Of a DNA stretch of 64,000 nucleotides, positions 10,540-21,442 are shown in pieces. Position 1 is the first letter of the stretch, and each line of letters starts with the position of its first letter. The translations under genes were made by a program, and so were the position numbers. Source of the stretch: Ilex aquifolium (lineage: Eukaryota > Streptophyta > Magnoliopsida > Aquifoliales > Aquifoliaceae); assembly GCA_951799425.1 (NCBI GenBank), contig OX637406.1:25042390-25106389 (forward strand), in the 5' to 3' direction. The notes beneath the pieces were generated by a model, which saw only the letters and a program-made list of their open reading frames with translations, did not search any database and was not told the DNA's origin.

Positions 10540-11990
10540 CTAATTTATATCTACTTGCTAGGAAATCATCATGTCTTGTCATTTTTGTTAATATTACCTT
10601 GTTCTAAAATATATTAGGGTTGGGTAAACTCTAAATCTTTTCTTATGCCTTCAAACCCTAGTTTACAAAGGAGATGTGTTTTTCTCTTGATTTCTCCTTT
10701 GCTCTTGATTCCCGAACTTAAATGTTATTTGTTCTAAGCTAGGTTATGGGTGGGTGACCACCAAATCCTTTTGGTATGACCTTGAAATCCTAGTTTTCAA
10801 GGGAGAGATGTTTTCTCTTTATCTTGCCTTTGTCATTTATTTCAAGCCTTGATAGTCGTTTGTTATCGATTCCAATATATGATTATTACTTTATCTCTGA
10901 TTCCAAGATTGATATCCGTTGTTATTGATCTCGAGACTTAATTGTTTCCTTGTCCTTAATTTCCTAAGCTTAATAATCCATTTGTTCTTGGTATCTAAAT
11001 TTGATGATCCATTTGTTTGTTGTTGATTTCAATACCTGATTGTTCCTTATTTTTTTAATTCTAAGCTTGATATTCGTTGTTATGGATTTCAAGAAGTGAT
11101 TGTTCCTTTGTTCTTGATTTCTAAGCTCAATATTCATGTGTTCTTGATATCTAAATTTGATATGCACTTGGTAGTGACTATAACCATTGTGATTCAATTA
11201 TTCTCAATATTCAATACGTGATATTCTTTATTCTTGGTTCCAAGACTTGAGTTTTCTTTTGGTCTTAATTTCTAAGCTTCATAAATCATTTGTTCTTGAT
11301 TTCACACCTTGATAGTCGTTTGTTATTGACTTCCATACATGATTGTTCCGCTAAATCTTAATTTCTCCTTTGTTCATTACTTTCAAGCTTGATACGCCTT
11401 TATTCTTGATTTTCAAGCTTAATATTCATTTGCTCTTGGGATCCAAATTTAATATTCATCTGTTATTGATTCTAAACCTTGTGATTCATTTATTCTTGAT
11501 ATTCATTGGTTCTTGATTTCAAGACTTGACAATCAATTGCTCTTGATTTCAATATTTGATTACTCTTCGTTTTTGAGTTCGAAACTTGAGACTTATTAGT
11601 TCCTGATTATAAACTCCAAGATTCGAATGTTACTTTGTTCTTGATTTCAAGCTTTGATTGTTTCTTATTTGGATTCCAAAGCTTGATATGGGTTTGTTAT
11701 GGAATTCAAGATTTGATTGTTCCTTTACTATGGATTCCAAAAACTTGAGATTCGTTTGTTATTAATTTCAAACCTTGCTTGTTCTTTTGTTCTTGATTTC
11801 CAAGCTTGATAGCCATTTATTTTTGATTCCAAAGCTTGATTATTTATTTGTTCCTTAATTCAAAATTCTAACGATTGGTATTGACCAATAAAATGGTATT
11901 TTCGATGATATTATGTTAATTTTTCTTAAATTATTTCATTGGAAAAATGTATATGAATTTGGAAGCTAGGATGAGAGGACAAGTCTGGTT
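10540..11990 (+). repeat. Degenerate tandem repeat tract replacing pol in A2
   Basis: No coding sequence. It has many imperfect units of roughly 30-60 bp built on phrases such as GTTCTTGATTTCAAGCTTGA and ATTCATTTGTT. The first 300 bp resemble the leader part of LTR-A1 (2640-2880): both contain GGTTGGGTAA followed by CTTCAAACC and AAAGGAGA/AAAGAGAA words. The tract occupies the place of RT, RNase H and the integrase core. Confidence 0.75.
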
Positions 11991-12067
11991 AGGTTGCAAC
12001 TGTAACCTTTGGTGGATTGTAATTTATATCAGAGTGCGCAGCGAACTAACGGAGTAAGGAATACAAT

Positions 12068-12655
12068 GGGGAAACTACGGACAAGATTCAACTCATCCGG
12101 GAGAGGCTACGCACGGCGCAAAGTAGAACAGAAGAGCTATGCGGGCCACATACGAAGATCCGTGGAATTTAAAGTGGGAGATTACATGTTTCCCAAGGGG
12201 TCACAAAAGAAGGGCGTGTTTCGATTCGGCAAGAATGAGAAGTTAGTGCCAAGATATGATCTCAAGTTTATGTATAAACATTACTTAAGGAATAAACAAG
12301 CACCACATAAAGATATACCAGACCGTTTGAAGTGATCAAAGTGGTGGGCAAAGCGGCGTATCAGTTGCGATTACCAGCTCAGTTATCTGGAGTACAAGGC
12401 GTGTTTCACGTGTCGATGTTGAGGACGTGTCACTCGGATGCAACTCCAGTCGTGAACTTGGAGGAGATTGAAATTCAAGACGGAGCAACCTATGAAGAAC
12501 AACCGTTGAAGATGCTCGATGCCAAGGAGAAGGTGCTCCGTAACAAAGTCATCCGACTAGTGAAGGTTTTGTGGCAACACCATGGAGCGGAAGAAACTAC
12601 TTGGGAACCAGAGCTAGAAATGCAAGAGAAGTACCCACACATATTCACTACTTGA
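12068..12655 (+). pseudogene. Integrase C-terminus and chromodomain remnant of A2
   Basis: It aligns with A1 1145-1671 at both DNA and protein level. It is broken by a one-base insertion near 12126 (GTAGAACAGAAG against GTAGACAGAAG in A1) and by a 59-bp insertion at 12258-12316. The last part (12332-12655) is open and encodes the chromodomain (RLVKVLWQHHGAEETTWEPE), followed by TGA. The catalytic core is absent, so no integrase activity is possible. Confidence 0.92.
12258..12316. repeat. 59-bp insertion flanked by AAGATAT duplication
   Basis: Compared with A1, 59 bp are inserted after AAGATAT (12251-12257), and AAGATAT is repeated at the right end (12310-12316). No inverted ends, no poly(A) and no similarity to other parts of the window were noticed. 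Confidence 0.85.
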
Positions 12656-12680
12656 GGTAAGTTTCGAGGACGAAACTTTC

Positions 12681-12696
12681 TTTAAGGGGGGTGGAT
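12681..12696 (+). other. Polypurine tract of A2
   Basis: TTTAAGGGGGGTGGAT directly before the 3' LTR start TGTAAC at 12697; same position and context as in A1. Confidence 0.9.
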
Positions 12697-14873
12697 TGTA
12701 ACACCCCGCATTTTTATTTTATATATGTATATAGATATATAGTAGATAATTGAGGTAAAAATGTGGATATGTGTAGTAATAGTAGGAATAAATACTAGGG
12801 AGACAAATGGATTGAGAAGTTTGAGTTTCGAAAGTGTGTAAACTTGAGAAGAGGGATTATGGAAGTTTCTAAATATTTTTAGGTCAAAATAATGTGTCCA
12901 TTGAATCCGGAAGGTCGAACAACCTTGGGAGATGTAATATGGGGTGTATTGGAAGCTAGGAAGTATTCCGGAGTGAAAACACACTTAGAGAAAATTTGGG
13001 TAAAAAGGAGTTGGGACACCTTCTAGTATTTTGTTCATAACTTTTTATCCTTATATCCAATTGATCTGAAATTTTTACAGTAGATAGTAGACATCTAGGG
13101 CTACAAAAGTGTATCTCATGAAAATTTTCCAATTCGACCTCTAAATGGGTCAAAATCGCACTGGAAGTCGAAACAAAAATCTGGCAGTCAAACCGTACCG
13201 GTACGCGTACCGGTACGCCGAACTCCAGTAGCCAAACCGTACCGGTACGCCCGAAGCTTGGCACCGAAAAAATCGGGATTTTGGTGTTTTAAAACACACT
13301 TTTAAGCCTCATTTGACCCATTCTTCCGTCCCACTCTCACCCCAAACATCTTAGAGCCCTAAGAGAAGAGAAAAGGAGAGAAAAACACAAAGATCTTGAG
13401 AGAGTTACACCTTATAGAGATCAAAACCGAGATTTCCTCAACAACACCATTCTTCTACTCTCTTCTTCTACACTTTCACTACACCCTTACCCACACCTCT
13501 TGGAATCCTAGAGAGAGTCTTAGAAAAGAATAAAGAAGGAGAAAACACAAGATCAAAAGGGGAAAACAAAGGATTTAAGAGTGATTCAAGATCAAACCCT
13601 AGATCTTCAAGAACATCAAGGTAGGGGTTTTCTCTCACTCTCTTACATTGAGGCTAGGGTATTTATATATGTATGTTTTGGCTATCAATGGTATTTATAT
13701 GCTATGGAATCATCCTCTCTTAGGCTTTTTGGTAAAGATTACATGTTTTGAACAATGTTAGGGTTGAATACCCATGAAATCTCTTTTTATGTTTTAAAAC
13801 CCTAGGTTGTGGAGAGTGATGTATTTCTTCTTAAATGCTTTCTCTATTATGAACTTTGAAAAATCGTAGTTGTTTGTGTTGGGTAGCAAAATAATGTTAT
13901 TGTGATCTCATGTATTTTTCTTGGTTAGCCATTATAAAACGTCATATGCTTAATTTGGGGGTTTTGGATAAATGATTGTAAATTGAGATAAATATTGGAA
14001 TTGGATGCTTGAGAATCAATAAATGGGGGTGGAGGTTGCTCTTAAGTATGCCACCTACCGGAATAAATGGGGGTGGAGGTTGCTCTTAAGTATGCCACCT
14101 ACCAGAATAAATGGGGGTGGAGGTTGCTCTAAAGTATGCCACCTACCGGAAGAATTGTTGGGAATTGTTTATGGTCATTAATGTCAAGTTATGAATTATT
14201 GTAGTATTGTGGAAAATGGTTTCCTATAAGAACTTGTGGGAGTATGGGATTCCACAAGGTCTTGTGGGAAACCGGTTTATATTTCGGAAAAATTGATATG
14301 TCTTGGATCTTGGTTTCTTTTACTGTTCATTTAAATTACTGTCGCTACTTAAACTTGAGATCCATTTTAAAATGTCCCTGTTTTACTTCAAAGATTATAT
14401 ATGCTATTTGTGAAATGAGACCGGCAATTTTATATACTATTATAAACCTTGTTCGAGTTTGGGAGGAATGTTGCTACCGAGCTTAGTGCTCACCCCCTAC
14501 AAACAACATATTTCAGGTCTTGGTATAGAGGAGGAGCTCGGAACTGACGAGCCGGAATATTGGGAAGCTCCTATAGGAGGGAATGTGGATCCCGAGATGG
14601 ACCTGTAGAGACATAGCTTCCTTTGTAATAGACTTGAGAATTTATTTTGAAATCATTTGAAGTTTAGTTTTCTTTTGTTATTCCGCTGCTAAGTTACGTT
14701 TGATAATTTGAGATGTAAATGCCATATCTTGGCTTATTCTTTTGGGATAATATTGTAAATTTTATGGATGATGAATGGAAATATTTTCTTATTGATGAAA
14801 TTATATTAGTGTTCTCATGTTGTGAATGGTCTTAGAATGTAATGCCGTCCAGGGTGGTATTTGGGGCGTTACA
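12697..14873 (+). repeat. 3' LTR of element A2
   Basis: 2177 bp, TGTAAC...GTTACA. Nearly identical to the 5' LTR except for one fewer 44-bp unit (14018-14149 has three), a shortened palindrome (13194-13250) and about nine point differences. Module at about 13026-13150. Confidence 0.96.
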
Positions 14874-15012
14874 AATCTAAAAAAGTGCAAAACATGAAAA
14901 TTGTAGATCTGGATGCCCTATATATTGTGTCAAAATATCAGCCCAATTGGATGGTTGGATCAAAATTTATGACAATTATACGAAAAATGGTCCAGAGCTG
15001 GCACCTTCCGAA

Positions 15013-15085
15013 AAGACCTACCGGTAGGTTTTGGCTACTGGAGTAAAACCTACCGGTAGGTTTCATCGTTCTACCGGTAGGTTGT
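15013..15085. repeat. Palindrome cluster (CCTACCGGTAGG type), solo LTR-B
   Basis: Three TACCGGTA cores in 70 bp; the middle one is an 18-bp perfect palindrome (AAACCTACCGGTAGGTTT). Linker GGCTACTGGAGT is close to the reverse complement of the A2 linker ACTCCAGTAGCC. Confidence 0.92.
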
Positions 15086-16403
15086 GCCCAGAATGCCCAT
15101 AACGCCTGCAACTCATGCTCCACTTGCTTGGGGGTCCCACCTATGATTCTCTCGCTTGCCCCCTGACATATTCTACATATATACATGTCTCCTACACTCC
15201 AAAGTCAGCAAAGGAATGTGAAGATGGAGGCATGGTGGGTTGCAGACTAGGCTTGTCCTAGCCTGTGCAATGCATCAACTCAGCCTCCTATGTATGGGAG
15301 GCCTATCACACACATAGGGGGACCCTCCATGGACGAAATTGCAAAGGTCTTCACCCTATATTCAGCATTCCACAATTTTTGAAGTGGTGGCTACCTAAGC
15401 TTAGGAGTAGTTCAGGGAGGAAGATGATGAATAGTACTATAGAGATAAAATTTATGTTTTTGCATTTTCTTCTCCCATTTCATTGCAGTAAGTTGTAGTT
15501 CTCTTGTAATCTTTATTTCTTGAATTGTAAAGTGTAACCAAGTTTAATTCAAATTTCTTGCATTTCCATAATTTTTGCTGGGTTTCAATTATCTTCTCTG
15601 CAACTTTTCCATTTTAGTGTTAAATGAACATCTCTTTGTAGTTTACCATTTCCTTGCATTAATACTAGTTCTAAGTTTCATTTTCATCTCATTTTGATTT
15701 CCATTTCCTTTACTTGTCTCTTTACATTATGCATTTCTTTCTTGCTTTCACGAGTAGCTAGATTTTTAGTTGGCTAATTCAAGGGAGACATCCTCTTGGG
15801 TTTTCCATTTCAACTCATTTTCTTTCCTTCTCTCCATGTACAATGGTTCGGTTTGACTGGGTTGGGAGTGGATGTGGTTGTGAGTCTTTGATATCCCGTA
15901 GGCCTGGTCACAGGTTATGCTTGGATCCTCACCTCCATCTCGTCCCTAACTTCCCACGCATCAATCGTTCATCTAAACACCATTGGAGGAAGGTTTCGAG
16001 TTGAGTTGGGATTCCCATTGGAATGACCTCTTTTGATTAGCCAACCTTGTTTTCATTACATTTTTTAGCAAAAACTCCAATCACCAAAACACAAACAAAA
16101 GATTTTACACTTTTCTCATTTTTTACAAAATCACCTTCACTCAATTCCCTTCCTTCCCTGAGGAGACGACCTTGTAATACTTTTCCAAGTAAAACACGAC
16201 ACTCAAAAGACTCTCTGCGCTTGGGGAGCACTTTTGTTCACACACATATTTTGTACATTTCATTCATTTCACACAACATCATTCCGTTTCTCATTTCTTG
16301 CATTTGAACCCAAGTGAGAGTGACACTCACCCACACATATATGTCATATACACATCGAGGGTTCTTGTGTGACAATTGGGAATACAACGAAAACAATCAA
16401 GCA

Positions 16404-17066
16404 TCAACCAAAAGTTTGGGGTATGTTAATAGTATTACTTCATTTGTATCAATATTCTTCCATAAGATTATGCTATACATGATTAGTCTCTTTCCTTAGA
16501 TTTCACTCCCGTAATAGTTGTGCATGTGAATTTACAATTAACCTTCTTCTGATCACATGCCCTTTGAGAGAAAAGTCACTATAATCGGAGGGAATTTTTG
16601 CTGAGAGCATTCTAAGAGAGGTTTGTGAAATCAAAGCTATCCATGGAAGGTTGTAAAGATGAGTGTTTGGTATATAATAATTCTTGTCACTAGAATGATT
16701 ATTCTTACTACATAAGGAATTTCAAATACCAAGGTAACAAATGTTTATTTTTGCATAGAGTACGTACCTATGAAAGAGAAGTGTTTGACAAGTTGAAATT
16801 TAGGGTTGGGTGTCTCAACGACCATGGTACTCACTCACTTTGACAAGAAATCCCACATACACACATCTGTTCGACTGAATTTTGTGGGTAGCTTCATTGA
16901 AAACCCTCCCGAGACAACACTCGTCCGCTAGGGGAAACCTAGGGGTTTAACGACTTGTTGCATATGCTAAATGCAATCAGATGACCTACAAAAATGGCAC
17001 TGTAAATAATTTTTAATTCAATCGTTGTTGTATTACTAGAGACTAGCAATATTTAGGTTGGGGGTG
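16404..17066 (+). mobile_element. 3' internal region of element E, second part, with polypurine tract
   Basis: Continues 5392-6885 after removal of solo LTR-B. No coding frame. Near the end an imperfect stem-loop (ATTACTAG / CTAGCAAT, 17032-17050) precedes the polypurine tract GGTTGGGGGTG (17056-17066), which abuts the LTR start TGATTAAT. The same stem plus tract is found in element B (38337-38372, reverse). Confidence 0.75.
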
Positions 17067-17249
17067 TGATTAATAGTTAAAATTAGCATCTTACTATGCT
17101 TTTAAAAGACTAATTATGCTTTGATAGAGTCTCAATGATGACATTTTAGGAAAAAGATTGTACAAAGGCCTAAAGTCAATAAACATCAAACTTTCATGCA
17201 ACACCCACGTGTTTCAGAAGAAAATTGGAGGAAGAGCAAGCAAAGCATC

Positions 17250-17592
17250 CACATTCGAACACCAATTCACGTTCGAATGCCCATCTTGAAATAATTGTGG
17301 GCCCCTAGAAGAGTGCTAGGGTGATGGCATATGGCGTGTTGCAATTATTCTCACTGAAGAACAAGAGCTACTTAAGTACAACGTTTGAATGTCAATCGAC
17401 GTTCGAACGCCATCTTGAATTATTTGAGGACCTCCAAAAGACTGCCAGGGTGATGAGACATGGCTTGTTGACTCCTATTTACTATGGGTGACAAAACCCA
17501 CTTGAGTACCACATTCAAACTCCAGTCAGCGTTCGAACGCCCATCGCAGAAGACATAAGTCAACGTTCGAACGCCATCCCACGTTTGAACGT
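17250..17592. repeat. Palindrome cluster (CGTTCGAACG type) in LTR-E
   Basis: About nine copies of GTTCGAAC or one-base variants over 340 bp, several extended as CGTTCGAACGCC, spaced irregularly and ending just upstream of the LTR-E TATA box once element F is removed. Confidence 0.88.
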
Positions 17593-17983
17593 ATTCCCTA
17601 GATAGTATGCAAAGTGGTTGATTTTCCATCTGGATCTTGGGGCATTCACTTGGACTTTAAGCACCTAGAACTATTCTTTTACTCTTCTTTTGTGACGCCC
17701 CCATTTTCCGGGGGTCCTGTATTAACCGTTGACAACCCGTCAACCCGCGAAAATACCCGTGGATGTCGCTTAACCCGATACCGCGGCACCACATTCCCTT
17801 TACCGGGATAAAAAAAAAAATACAAGTCCAATTTCTTTCGGTTAGTTGACCTATCCGAGATCCAATGTACCACCATTGGTATCCCCTTATTATCCATTTG
17901 TAACATTAGAAGGGAGGAAAACATAGCCCAAAGACTTGGCAAAAGAAATAGAAAATAAAAAAAAAAAATCTGAATTTTGGAGA

Positions 17984-18041
17984 GCGTACCGGTACGCTAC
18001 GCCTTCTAGACCTCACTGTACCGGTACGCGTACCGGTACGC
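17984..18041. repeat. Palindromes in F 3' LTR
   Basis: GCGTACCGGTACGC followed, after a linker, by a double GTACCGGTACGC unit. In family F the cluster sits in the transcribed 3' part of the LTR rather than upstream of TATA. Confidence 0.92.
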
Positions 18042-19410
18042 CTGGCCCAGAATTGCCCTTTTTACCTATTTTTCATTTCCAAGCCATTCCAAACCTCTCA
18101 AAACTCATCCAACACATGTTTAATGAGATTTTCCATATAATACATAACTTATACAAGTTCCATTACAATTAATTCCATAATTTACACATCAAAATGGAAT
18201 TTATACAAAAGTTTTACAAAAACTCGAACTAAGGCCACAAGCCGGCCCCCTTCATGCTTGATGCTCTCCAAGTGAGCCATCCGCCGGTGCTAACCCCACA
18301 CCTGAAATGTTTCCCGTATAGGATGAGCCAACGCCCAGTAAAGTAAACCCCACAAGGGCTACTCTCCCCCTAGATGCTCATGCTCATGCAACATTCATTT
18401 GCAAACAATCACTTCTCACAAGGACATGCATCCTAAGTTGGAATGCAATACTACCATGCCATGAAATGAGATGTCACTCCTTCATGCATTTCAACCCGAG
18501 TCCTCACCGACTCCTACAACACGATGCAATGCCAAAGTGTTTCATTTCATCATTTATGTTTCATCAAATGACATTTTCAAAACTAGGGTCATTCTTGGGA
18601 TCGGACTTTTTCATGGGCTAATACCAATGGTCTTCCACACCCGTACACTTTATGGGCTCTTATACCAATGGAGTGCACCCCCCAAATCACCGGGTCTTTC
18701 ACCCGAGAGGTCGTCATGCCTCTTCTTGCTCATCCCGACCCAATTTATCATGCAATCAAGCGGCTTAGCTAGGTCTTCGACCCAACTTTTCCCAAGCCAT
18801 ACCGTCAATCACCAAGTGTGGTGTTGACATCAACCATGCACACACCCATGTAATGAGATGCTTCCATGCACATGCAATGCTATGTCCCATTGCATACCAC
18901 ATGATGTTCCACATGTCAAGAACAACTCATGCACCATTTCAACATGTCCATGGTAAATTTATATCCTAAGCATATAAATACCATATTCATTTCAATGTTA
19001 ATATATCAACACATGCATCTATCAACAAACACATCCAATCATATCAATAGCATATGATTCCACAAGTTAAACTTAAGCATGTTATTTCAATTCACTCAAA
19101 ACAACAATTTCATTTCAAGCAAGGCATTTTATCAAACACCTCATAGGCACAATTTATAAATCACATAGCATGCCTTAATTTCACTAAGTTACATAATAAA
19201 TCACATGTAACTTCATACACCAAATTCAAGCTAGAAAATAGATTAAACCATTTATATGCTCACCTTTCCATTTCTATAACCATAAACCTATATATGAAGG
19301 TCTATCATATGCATAACATAAAAAAACTTTAGACTACCAACATCTAAGGAAAGATTACACCAAAGTAGGGAGAACCCTACCTCTTGAAGCGTAATCACCC
19401 GAAGGAAGCT

Positions 19411-19629
19411 TCAAGAACACCTTCCTAGCCCAAGACTAGACTTCCCCCAAATCTCCTCTTTTGGATCTTCGGTGAAATCCCCCGTTCTTGGTGTGGTTGC
19501 GTAACCCTCGTCGAGAGGATCGACTTTGACTCTTGGTTCGACGGATTCCGAGCGACGGAAGTCCGGGAAATCGCCGGAGAAAACTTGAAGATCAAGGTTT
19601 TCTCTCTTTTCTCTCCCTCTTTCTCCCAC
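19411..19629 (-). CDS. Short leader ORF (72 codons) in LTR-F
   Basis: The same 72-codon frame (begins MGERGREKRENLDL) is open in three LTR-F copies: here, 26895-27113 and 63348-63566. It starts about 65 bp after the TATA box, so it would lie near the 5' end of the element transcript, far upstream of gag. No known domain. It may be only a conserved stretch of a young family; coding is unproven. Confidence 0.3.
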   Translation of the reverse strand: MGERGREKRENLDLQVFSGDFPDFRRSESVEPRVKVDPLDEGYATTPRTGDFTEDPKEEIWGKSSLGLGRCS

Positions 19630-20081
19630 ACGTTGAAGACCAGCACAAAGGCAGAATTTTTCTGCGTAAAATGCAGATATTTGCCTCTATTTATAGTTCT
19701 AATACTCGACCCACGTCGCGCCACGTGTCCTTCGCTTAATCGGGTCCGATTTCGTCCCGAAACGATTAGTTTGATCCCAGTTTAAGTTCAAATTGATTTT
19801 ATTTGAACTTTAACTTAATTTTAAGGAAATTTCATAAAATTTATTTATGGGGACGTTCGTAAGGTAAATCGCCACGCAGTCGCCTCGAACGACGTGCAAA
19901 ATCCGACTATCTCGGAATTCGACGAAATTTGACAAGGTGACTAAATTTCGCGATACGAATTCAACAGCGAACTCCGTTTCTTCATCCGAGGTCTAGAACA
20001 TGAGTATTTTAAATACGCATTATAGTGGCAAATTACTATTTTGCCCTTTTTGGAAAAAGTTTAAATTTTCCGGGTTTTACA

Positions 20082-20094
20082 TTCTTCCCCCCTT
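20082..20094 (-). other. Polypurine tract of F
   Basis: Reverse complement reads AAGGGGGGAAGAA and abuts the 3' LTR (first LTR base 20081 on the minus strand). Confidence 0.88.
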
Positions 20095-20173
20095 AAAAGA
20101 ATTTCGTCCCCGAAATTCACACACGCATACATGCAGTCTCATGCACATGCTACAGTCATGTAATAGTAAATGA

Positions 20174-21442
20174 CTATAAAAACGTACCTCTATCCTCAAA
20201 CAGGAAAGGATAATTGGCACGTACGGTGTCCTCGCGCTCCCATGTCGCCTCTTCCACTCCCCGGTGCTGCCACAACACCTTCACTAGCCTCACGGTCTTG
20301 CCTCGCAAAACCTGATCTCGGCTATCCATGATACGAACCGGTCCTTCCTCGAAGGTGCCATCCGCATCAACAGTCAACTCACCCCAATCCACCACATGTG
20401 TCGGATCTGGAGTATACTTCCGGAGCATAGAGACATGAAACACCTCGTGAACACCCGATAAATTTGGCGGTAACGCCAACCAATAAGCAACTGTACCCAC
20501 CCTCTCGAGTACCTCGAAGGGCCCGATATATCTCGGCGACAGTTTCCCCCGCTTACCAAACCGGACCACTCCTCTTTTAGGCATAACCTTCAAGAAGACA
20601 TGATCTCCCACCTCAAACTCTAGAGGTCGCCATCGTTTATCGGCGTAGCTCTTCTGCCGGCTCTGAGCCGTGAGAAGACGATGCCGTATCAAGTCCACCT
20701 TTTCTGAGGTGTCTCTAACCAAATCTGGACCCGTAGCAGGTCTCTCCCCAACCTCTGTCCAACAAACTGGAGATCGACATGGCCTCCCATATAGTGCCTC
20801 ATAGGGTGCCATCTGTATGCTCGCCTGATAACTATTGTTATAGGCGAACTCCACCAAGGGTAAATGATCCTCCCAACTACCCTTGAGATCTAGGACACAT
20901 GCCCGTAGCATGTCCTCTAAGGTCTGGATGGTCCTCTCAGACTGACCATCCGTCTGGGGATGAAAAGCAGTGCTCATCATCAGCTGTGTCCCCATGGCTC
21001 GTTGGAAACTCTCCCAAAAATGAGCCGTAAACTTGGGATCCCGATCCGATACTATAGACACGGGTACCCCATGCAACTGGACAATCTCCCGTATATATAA
21101 CCTGCAGAATTCCTCCAGTGTGAAGGTCATCCGCACAGCCAAAAAGTGTGCCGACTTCGTAAGCCGGTCCACTACCACCCATACCGCGTCATGTCCCCGC
21201 GATGTCCGTGGCAAGTGAGTCAAAAAATCCATCGTGATATGTTCCCACTTCCACTCAGCTACCTCCAATGGCTGGAGTAACCCTGCTGGTCTCTGGTGTT
21301 CAGCCTTTACTTGCTGACACGTGAGACATCTACTAACAAATTTGCCAACCTGTCGCTTCATCCCATTCCAATAATACTGGCGACGAAGATCATGATACAT
21401 CTTCGTGCCCCCTGGATGAACCGCAAAACGAGAGCAATGAAA
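20174..21442 (-). pseudogene. F integrase with chromodomain
   Basis: Continues in the RT frame after the amber codon at 21443-21445. Zinc part (HCSRFAVHPG, CLTCQQ), catalytic residues in ITMDF, VSDRD and DGQSER with 35 residues between the last two, then the C-terminal YIGPFEVLERVG region and a chromodomain (RLVKVLWQHRGVEEATWERE), ending at TGA 20174-20176. All catalytic residues are kept; the part is disabled only because the upstream stop prevents its synthesis as polyprotein. Confidence 0.93.

Larger units (their letters stand above)
7218..14873 (+). mobile_element. Element A2: complete but internally deleted chromovirus
   Basis: 7656 bp, bounded by TGTAAC...GTTACA LTRs and the duplication AATCT (7213-7217 and 14874-14878). 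Two LTRs, a tRNA-Met primer site, a gag remnant, a degenerate repeat tract, an integrase C-terminus/chromodomain remnant and a polypurine tract are present. Reverse transcriptase, RNase H and the integrase core are missing. About nine substitutions and two indels separate the LTRs, so insertion was recent. It must have relied on proteins supplied by an A-type relative. Confidence 0.96.
6886..16403 (+). mobile_element. Solo LTR-B, interrupted by element A2
   Basis: It begins TGATGAG at 6886 and ends CAAGCA at 16403. It is flanked by an identical 5-bp duplication, TCAAC (6881-6885 and 16404-16408), with no primer site or polypurine tract, so it is a solo LTR. The LTR sequence is 6886-7217 plus 14879-16403 (about 1.86 kb), matching the other LTR-B copies (37-38 kb, 44-45 kb, 47122-49036). 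The shared module is at 14885-14990 and the palindromes at 15013-15085. No gene is seen. Confidence 0.93.
17691..20081 (-). repeat. 3' LTR of element F
   Basis: 2391 bp; in plus orientation TGTGACGCC...GGTTTTACA. TATA box reverse at 19687-19696 (CTATTTATAG), preceded by two ACGT boxes (CCACGTCGCGCCACGTG, 19711-19727). Palindromes at 17984-18041. Confidence 0.95.

Noticed and set aside
18471..18827. 118-codon plus-strand frame repeated at 25955-26311
   Set aside because: Lies antisense in the two LTRs of element F; repeated only because the LTRs are copies.
19425..19724. 99-codon frame conserved in three LTR-F copies (also 26909-27208 and 63253-63552)
   Set aside because: It starts upstream of the TATA box, so most of it would not be in the element transcript; the overlapping 72-codon frame is the better candidate.
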